Shown here: in pieces, positions 56,729 through 64,000 of the stretch
Layout of the letters: each line of letters opens with the position of its first letter
Position numbering within the stretch: position 1 is the first letter of the stretch
NCBI RefSeq assembly: GCF_954871325.1
Contig: NC_088777.1
Span: 1,054,001-1,118,000, forward strand
Source of the DNA: Gordionus sp. m RMFG-2023
Taxonomy: Eukaryota; Nematomorpha; Gordioida; Chordodea; Parachordodidae
DNA length: 64,000 bases
Direction of reading: 5' to 3'
Notes under the pieces: model-generated
Told to the model about the DNA's origin: nothing
The model's database searches: none
Seen by the model: the letters and a program-made list of their open reading frames with translations, nothing else
Position numbers and translations under genes: made by a program

Positions 56729-59572
56729 ATTATAAGGAATAAATAATAAGATTTTGTAAAAAGTAATAAAGTAACAACTATGTTAATAAAAAGTGAGCTC
56801 AATAATCTCTATACATAAAGATTGGAGAATTAAAAAAAACTCCTCTACAACATTTATAATAATTGATCAAGGCAGAATGGTATATTTTTTGCAACTTCAC
56901 GTGGCTCCTTGCGATTTATTAATGGGAATTAAGCGGCTAGAGCAAGACTGCAACGTCCTTATGAAATAAATATATTAATGAATTTCCAATTTAACTCAAT
57001 AAAAAACGACCCACATAATAATATTATATAAAGATAAAAATTATACGATTTTTATTCTCCTGAAGAAAATTTAAAATATATTTATTCAATCATTTTGCAC
57101 GGTGCTAAGACCCGTCCTATAAAACTGCATTAAATTTTATATGATTATAAGTATTACTTTAAATCATCTATTTTAAAAATTCGGTTATAGTTAACTTTCA
57201 ATATTGGTAATTTTATTAGTTAGTAACTTCGCTGAACAAAATATAAAATAAGATTATCTTTTTAAATCAAACCTTAGCAACTGATTTCGCTACAAATATT
57301 TATAAATGGTTAATGATTTTTAAAAGATAACCAAGAGAAATATTTTCCGCTATATAAAGTTAATAGATATAAATGGGATGCTACTATTAAATTAAATTTG
57401 CAGCTATAAACAGTACTGATTTTTCTAAAATAATATCCAATGAACGGATAAGTCTCATGCGCTGACAAGCCCCAGTCTCCCATATCATATTCCAAGATTT
57501 GATTTTATTTCATAATCATTCTAAATGTTGTAATTTATTTTGGTAAATTGATCCAAAAACCTTTTAATTTTGGTAGAAGAAGTGTTTTTTGATGATATTT
57601 TCAGATAATAATTTTTCTATTAAACCATCTAACAAAAATAAACGTATTTTAATTATAAATTATGCTTAGTAACAGAATTGGGTGACCGCCAGTCAAAATA
57701 AGACATAACTATAATAATATATAATACTTTATTCATATTCTGCTGCTGCTTATTTCTGAATTCCATTTCAAAAATTACGAACAGAGGATATTACTCATAT
57801 TTTAAAATCTTTGGGATTTTTTAAAGGTCCCAAATTTATTTTGCACTGGACATTCTATAACATGGCCTTGTTTATATGTAACAGAATTCTATATAATTAT
57901 TAGTTTATTAACAAACATATACCAAATTTTGTCTAGCTTGTATACTATAAATTCTACTCATTGAGGTTTTATTTATTGTTTGCCCAAATTTAAAAAAATT
58001 AAATGAGCAAATTTAAATTATATCTAAAAAAAATGAATGTGACACTGAGATTTATTCTTTAAAAAAAATATCGGCATATATTTAAAATTTAACTGTACTC
58101 CTTTTTAAATGGTATGGCTATATATTGAGTCACATTTTTCAATATTGGTTTTCTTTATTTATTTTATAAATCCTTTTCAACTATTTTGCCATTAGGCAGA
58201 ATTATGTTTAAGAATTAAGTCAGAAAATGAGGCCTTTAAGTAATTCATATTCTAGAACTCCTACATATGAAATTGTTTGATTTTATCCTAGAAAAAAATA
58301 CATAAATATGGTAAAATTAATGCATATAAAAGTGATGCTGATAGAAAACTAGAATACTAAAAATCAATTATGAGAAGATTAGCATTTTAAATTGTAACCT
58401 TATTGTAAGCATATCTTCCGATATATAGAACTTAATTACATATATACATTTAAATACCTGATAAGTTTGAATTCAAACCTCATTTTATATATATAATAAT
58501 TAAATTATATATATCTAGCCAAAAATGTGTTGATTTAATTAAATTGATATAAACACTTGTTTAGATATATTATTGGAAAATGAATAGATTAGATATATAA
58601 TGAATAATAATCATTTGCAATTACTTATATTAAATAGATTAAGAAATATTCTGAATATTACAATAATTAATGACCATTTAATAAATAATAATATTATAAG
58701 GTCGGCAAAGTATCTTATGACAAAATCCAACCATTAAAAAAATACAAAGATTAAAAACAGTGGCTCTGTACAAAAAAATTATATTTTATATTAAATTTTT
58801 ATTTCCATTTCATGCATCTCTTTATACAATCAAGACCCTCATAAACCTATATTAATTAGATAAAAAAAATGGTTTATAATAATTTGAAATATAAACCTAG
58901 CGAATTCGCTTCTAACTGTATTAGTGCGCTAGATACAAAATAATTTGTTAATGTTCTACATTTTGAGAACCATTAGGCTGAATTTATAGTATACGCCATA
59001 AGCGCTGCGTAATTTAATGCTATCGAAATCACATCTGATTCATCATAGCGTTTACTTATAATGTCGCAACATTTATTTATCAAATTTTATCATGGCGTTA
59101 TCATCATAACTCTTCATATACCTATTTATTGGCTTTATTTTGTAAATAGCGCTACCTTATATAAGCTCTACCTGAGCATAACTCATTTATTATAAATGAG
59201 ACCCTAATTTGACATGAGTGAGATTTTTCTATTTGCGAATCACAGTAAATTTATCACAACAATAATTCTACAACACTACGCCGGATGCTATTTGTATTTT
59301 TTCCTCATTATAGGAAAAGAATTCTCAGAAGTTATTTAATTAAGCATATTCTTGCTCTTTGAATATTTGAAAAATTCACACATTCTATAAATTTTGTCTA
59401 ATCTTAAATATTAGTAGAGGTAAATTAACTGAAATTATTTTTGGCTTATTAATTTTTTAAATATCCAGCAGATTTTAAGTTATAAAAACAAGTACACTTT
59501 AAATTTGCATGAGATAAAATATTATTTTAATTATTTTTAACTTTTACAAGAATTTGAAATGGAATAATTTAA
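56729..59572. other. AT-rich spacer, nothing seen
   Basis: No exon, element end or RNA gene recognised. Around 58980-59300 base composition is slightly less AT-rich, with ATAGTATACGCCATAAGCGC, but nothing could be assigned. Confidence 0.45.
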
Positions 59573-59580
59573 AATTCAAA

Positions 59581-62307
59581 CATAGGCGTGGCTAGGATTT
59601 TTAATGGGGGGAGGGGGGGGTCAATAAATTTGTAGGGCTGTAACCCTCCCCAATTTTTGAAGAGACTTGGGTCCGCATTTACTCAGCCTTAGGCCGGATT
59701 TCCTATCCTATATATCGTCGCCTGAGAATTATATTATTCTAACTTCACTATTTCCAACTTTACAGGCGAGTAATTTTATTGTCTGTGTTTTTGAATATTA
59801 GAAATGCTTACATAATTTTATTTTAAATTTAGAATATTTAATAGTTGTTCCGTCGTTAATTATATAAATTATTATTATATTATTCTTAAAAAATTGTTGT
59901 TTTTTCATTAGTAAACTGAAGATAGAATAAATACCAATTATTTTTAAAAATATTATACATTTCCAAACAACTTCTATTTAAATGTAATAATAGGATTGTA
60001 ATTACACATATTATATTTTTTTTATTATATTATTATAGGCAAAATTATTCAATTTTAAATATAATTTATAATTTAGTACAAGCAAGAAATGGTATCAAAA
60101 CAGGTGCGTCGCTAGCCTTTACAATCTCGGCTCAACTAAAACAAATTTTATGTGGGGCTTCGCCACCATATTCCTCATTTGCGGGCCTTCGGCCCGCTTT
60201 TGCTCGGTCTTCGGCAGGGTTTTATATTAATATATTATACTTTTTAAAAAATTTGCTAACTCTGAATAATTATTTTAAATTTTATGTCATTTATTATATT
60301 ATGCATACAAAATAAACTTGCATAAAAATAATTAAAACAATATAAGACATTTCTAAAAAATATTATTTTTTAATACAAAATCTATTTATTACAAATATTT
60401 TCGAATGCTAATATAAAAAAATTTTGCGTCTAAAGAATTATTCATATATATGCCTCAATTGAAAATTGTTTTACATATAAGCAACTTACATTGACAAAAG
60501 GTAGTAATTAATATAACACTCTGTTACCATTTTTAGACAATGCTTTATAGAATAAACTAATATGATAAAATTTATAGGCCTAACCAAATTAACAATTCTT
60601 GGAGAAAAGAATATAAACGACCAATCCAAATCATATAACTATATGGTGGTTGAGTTTCCTCTTAAATAACATGATAGAAGCAAGATAAGTAATTGAGAAA
60701 AAAATTGTAAGATATTAAATTTCTAAAAGATTATCTTCCATTTTTAATGGTATATAAACAACTACACAGTTGACCATTATTGCTTATATAATATGCAATC
60801 ATATGCTATCAGCAGCTGTAATAATAATTTTAAATTACATAGCCACAAAAATAATAGATGCTGGTTAATTTACTGTCATAGCCATGACAGTGACACTTAC
60901 TATATAAACTTATATCAAAAATTTATTATGCTAGATAAACTGATAAAACAAAATACTAAAAATCTTTAGAAGAAATTATGCAAATGTATTGAAGCCTTAA
61001 GTTATTTACAAGGCAGCGATGCCATATTAGATATGAAACATTTTGTAACTAGAAAATAAGAACCATAATGATATGATATGATAAAAGAAATTAATTAAGA
61101 TTTTATATATTATTGTAACACCACCTCTAGTTGGTATATTACATCTTAAAATAGTAGTAGTTTGTAATAATAACAAATATACTAGTATTAAAAATTAAAC
61201 TCAAAACTGTTTTTCAAATAAGAAAAAAATAGCTTTCCTAAAAACACGTAAAAAAGAGAAGAAAAGTTATCTAATTTATTACATCCATTCTGGGATAAAT
61301 AATAAGATGTTAAATTTAAAAATTTTTTTTAAATAAATAGATGACTTTAAATATTTAAAAGCAATTTATTTCTTATGTTTATTAACAAAAGCATTTATTA
61401 GTAAAATTTATTCAAATTTTAACTGCAATATCTTATAAAACTGTCAAATACGTCTGTAAAAGTGGTATCTAACCTAATATTTTATAACCAATTATATCTA
61501 GGAGGATTATAAACTATATGTTTACTTACTTTTTATAATTAAATCTCTTATACTTATTTGGATTTGGACCTTGAAAATAATTTTAAGAAGAGGCATGGTA
61601 ATTAAATTTAAATATCAATAATATAGTTGATTAGTGATTTTGAACTTGGCTAATTACAATTTTTCAATTAATATTTAATTAATTAGGGTTATAAAATAAT
61701 TTAAATAATAAATGTCAATATCAACTGTTAATGCTAAATTAATATGAAGTGAGTGATATTAATATTCTATTTTTAACACAGAATTTGATTGCAAGCTGAC
61801 GTAGTGAAAATATAATTTATAAGTATTAATAGTATCTAATAATTAAAAATAGTATTCATTCCAAAATAATTTAGATAGACTTATTAATTTTTAGATTACA
61901 AAATTAAATCTATATATTACTCAATAGAATTATATATGAAATCATTCAATGGGCAATCAAATTTATTTTTAGTCAAGGGGATATTAAGGAGCCATAAAAA
62001 AAAAATTTCTGCTTCAGGAAGCTATTCAAATTTTTCAGGGGACTCGAGCCCTTGCGCGCCCCCTACCAAGCTATGCCACTGTATCAAAATATGTCTCTTT
62101 TATATATAATTTATTAATTTTAGTTAAAAAAATATTAACCTTTATATTCTTTCTTTCAAATTATTGTATAAGTTATACGCATATATTTTTGTGGGGTGGG
62201 GACAAAGAAAAATATTTTTATTAGCTTAAAATGATATTCACAAAAAGTAACTTATTTATAAAGTGTAGGAAATTTCCCCTAGCCCTCACCCTTCGGTTAT
62301 GTCTATG
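59581..62307. mobile_element. Outer hAT element interrupted by another hAT (hAT-E)
   Basis: Starts CATAGGCGTGGCTAGG and ends TCGGTTATGTCTATG, with CCCCTAGCCCTCACCC as the inverted subterminal match to GGCTAGG..GGGGAGGGG. It is flanked by AATTCAAA at 59573-59580 and 62308-62315, a perfect 8-base duplication. About 738 bases belong to it once the nested element and one duplication copy are removed. No transposase remnant is visible, so it is non-autonomous. Confidence 0.85.
60101..62081. mobile_element. Inner nested hAT element (hAT-F)
   Basis: Starts CAGGTGCGTCGCTAGCC and ends AAGCTATGCCACTG (inverted CAGTGGCATAGCTT), with a perfect 8-base duplication TATCAAAA at 60093-60100 and 62082-62089. 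The left part has the GC-rich hairpin GCGGGCCTTCGGCCCGC at about 60180. The 1.7-kb interior is AT-rich and no transposase block is recognisable. Being inside hAT-E, it is the younger insertion. Confidence 0.85.
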
Positions 62308-62315
62308 AATTCAAA

Positions 62316-62730
62316 ATTCATAGGCACATTTAATTTTTTTCAAAAAATTTAAGACTGGGCAATTTTCCTATGATATACTCTTCCATTTTTGGGGAATTAA
62401 TCTGTATTACGCGCATAACGAGACGATATATATTAATTTATAAGGATATTATTAAACACGTTTTATCTATTTAAATAAATGCTTATACTTTAAGAACAGT
62501 TATAGGATCATATTGCATTGAATATATTTTCGAATGATCAACAAATTATTTTCTTCAAGAAATATAACGCTTCATCATTTAATCAAATCTTAAACTTATA
62601 ATACTTATATAAATATGCATTTATGACTATATTTTAAATGTTAATTTTAGCGAACAATGTTATGATTATAAATTATAGATAAACTTTGATACTCACTTTA
62701 TTTTAATAAATTCTATGTTATAGGAAATAT
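62316..62730. other. AT-rich flank upstream of the PRELI-family gene
   Basis: No extra exon was recognised. An AG at 62722-62723 (TTATAG) shortly before the ATG could be an acceptor of a 5' untranslated intron. Confidence 0.35.
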
Positions 62731-63213
62731 ATGGCAAAATCATGTACACAAACTTTTACATTTAATTATCCATGGGAAAAAGTAGCTTTTGCTATAAATA
62801 ATCGATATCCAAATTCTTACAGGTTAATAAATATTTTTAAAATATTAAAAATTTTATATACATAAGTTCCCATGTAATATCCGAAGACGTCATATCTAAA
62901 GAAATTAAAGATAACAAATTATATATTAAAAAAATAATTGTCAAAATTAGCAAGTACATTTTTAATTAATTATAATAATTTATTACATCTATATAGAATT
63001 CCTAAATGGGCGGAAAAAATTATACCTGCTAGATCTGTACCCATACTTGAAAAATGTATCATAGATCCTTTAAATAAAATTTATGTATCATATAAGCAAA
63101 ATATAATGCACCAAAAATTTATGGTTTTATCACATTAAATTACAATAATTATTATATTATCTGCATAGATGGCAAGAGAATATTGCACGTACACTCAAGA
63201 TAATGCTAGATAA
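62731..63213 (+). pseudogene. PRELI-domain (PRELI/MSF1 family) gene, 3'-truncated
   Basis: Exons 62731-62822, 62867-62953, 62997-63123 and 63169-63213, with introns of only 44, 43 and 45 bases, join in frame. The protein begins MAKSCTQTFTFNYPWEKVAF then AINNRYPNSYSSHVISED (family W-x-x-V..A...RYPNPYS.HV..ED), continues KIPKWAEKIIPARSVPILEK then CIIDPLNKIYVSYKQNIMHQ (family R-M-P-x-W-A-E...P..V...LE.S.VDP), and KFMMAREYCTYTQDN (family LM.VEE.C.Y..NSDN). PRELI proteins move phospholipids such as phosphatidic acid between mitochondrial membranes with a small TRIAP1/Mdm35-type partner. After residue 114 homology stops: two codons later comes TAA, where a duplicated piece of the module gene begins. 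Known family members are about 170-220 residues; this one is 116, missing the C-terminal helix, so it is probably non-functional. Confidence 0.8.
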
Positions 63214-64000
63214 TATGATGCGATTGGAACACATAAAGGACTTTATTATAGAGACTAGCCAAGTTATTTAAATAATTAGCAAACTTTATCTATCAATAAT
63301 ATTAATCAGATTGGTTAAGGTTTTTCAATATTGTTATATATCATTATATATTACACTTACAAATAGTATTTCGCTCATTTCATATAGGTTGAATTCCAAT
63401 TGCATAACCTTAATGTTAATTCCACAAGCAAATTTTCAATGATTGCCAATAACGATATAAATCTTACCACAACTATAATAATGGCTTCGGATTATATGAA
63501 AGTATTATTAATAATAGCTTAAATTTAATTATCTTTATCCTAGTTAATAAACAATTATGCGTTATAATTAAATTAGCTATTACAAAATTATGTAACAAAT
63601 CTGAAATATTAAAAAACTACTGTTAGGTCACACTAACACAAAGAGAGAGAGGCGTCTTAATGGAAGGACAATTAGCTAATGATAAATTTGATACTAAATT
63701 TTTAGATGGACACTTATTAATTATAGCAGATTACCATGAATTGGAGTTGATGTCAAAAGATATAGGAAAATTAATTCCTGCACCCTATTTAGTGTGCTCT
63801 AAAAAATGTTAAAGGGATATATATATTATGATAATATTTATTATATTGGATTATAATTTATTTTTTCAAAATAGCCTTTATATAAATTATTTTCATTCAG
63901 CATGGTGAATATTTCTTTAAAAATTGATTATAGGGGTAAAATATGTGATAAAAACTATTATATATAATCAATTGAATCATGGTTCAATTTTAAAAATTTA
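63210..64000 (+). CDS. Partial segmental copy of module IV (exons B', C, D)
   Basis: This stretch matches 27521 to about 28396 at high identity and continues past the window edge. It starts inside exon B: MMRLEHIKDFIIETSQ to 63262, then exon C 63388-63501 (114 bases, same length) and exon D 63627-63812 ending in TAA. D is 9 bases shorter, an in-frame loss (CSKILKKC to CSKKC). Amino-acid changes include GVLV to GVLM, AYDK to ANDK and LIRAD to LIIAD, with no stop introduced. The C-D intron is 125 bases here and 147 in the source. It lacks exon A, most of B and a signal peptide, so it is probably not a working gene. Confidence 0.8.

Overview
The window is very AT-rich eukaryotic nuclear DNA with sparse, spliced genes and a heavy load of old mobile elements. 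Exons are short and introns begin GT and end AG. The introns of the one recognisable housekeeping-type gene (PRELI family) are only 43-45 bases. Secreted proteins with signal-peptide exons (a serpin and a repeated cysteine module) and many hAT elements suggest a small-intron, AT-rich animal, perhaps a parasite such as a myxozoan or mesozoan. That placement is an inference; no marker gene settles it.

Layout. 0.1-0.9 kb: a hAT element with perfect 8-base target duplications. 1.4-2.4 kb, minus strand: the 5' part of a secreted serpin. 3.4-6.9 kb: a LINE tail, a second hAT, a GC-rich retroelement-like fossil and a microsatellite. 7-16.6 kb: AT-rich spacer with microsatellites, MITEs and a decayed LINE. 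16.7-28.2 kb, plus strand: the most interesting locus, twenty phase-compatible exons encoding four copies of a previously unrecognised (to me) exon module A-B-C-D with a four-cysteine core, a signal peptide at the front and proline-rich or acidic linkers between modules. 30.7-40.3 kb: a possible seven-exon small secreted protein in which every intron is phase 1, with MITEs, a tRNA-derived SINE and a GAAA tract in and around its introns. 40-46 kb: spacer, a mariner-like transposase end and a short unassigned exon chain. 46.9-51.8 kb: a 2.5-kb hAT copy with broken transposase and a 2.2-kb element with about 410-base terminal inverted repeats. 52-56.7 kb: a hAT MITE, a Ty3/Gypsy pol fossil, an RTE-like LINE end and another hAT 3' end. 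59.6-62.3 kb: two hAT elements, one nested in the other, each with its own perfect 8-base target duplication. 62.7-64 kb: a truncated PRELI-family gene whose last exon is cut by a segmental copy of the 3' end of the module gene.

How the pieces relate. Both intact-looking gene products (serpin and module protein) are predicted to be secreted, so they may act outside the cell or at a host interface; this is inference. Module boundaries are all phase 1, so modules can be duplicated without frame loss. The partial copy at 63.2-63.8 kb keeps exon reading frames while its introns have gained and lost bases, which independently supports the exon calls. Short reading frames elsewhere in the AT-rich DNA were not called as genes.
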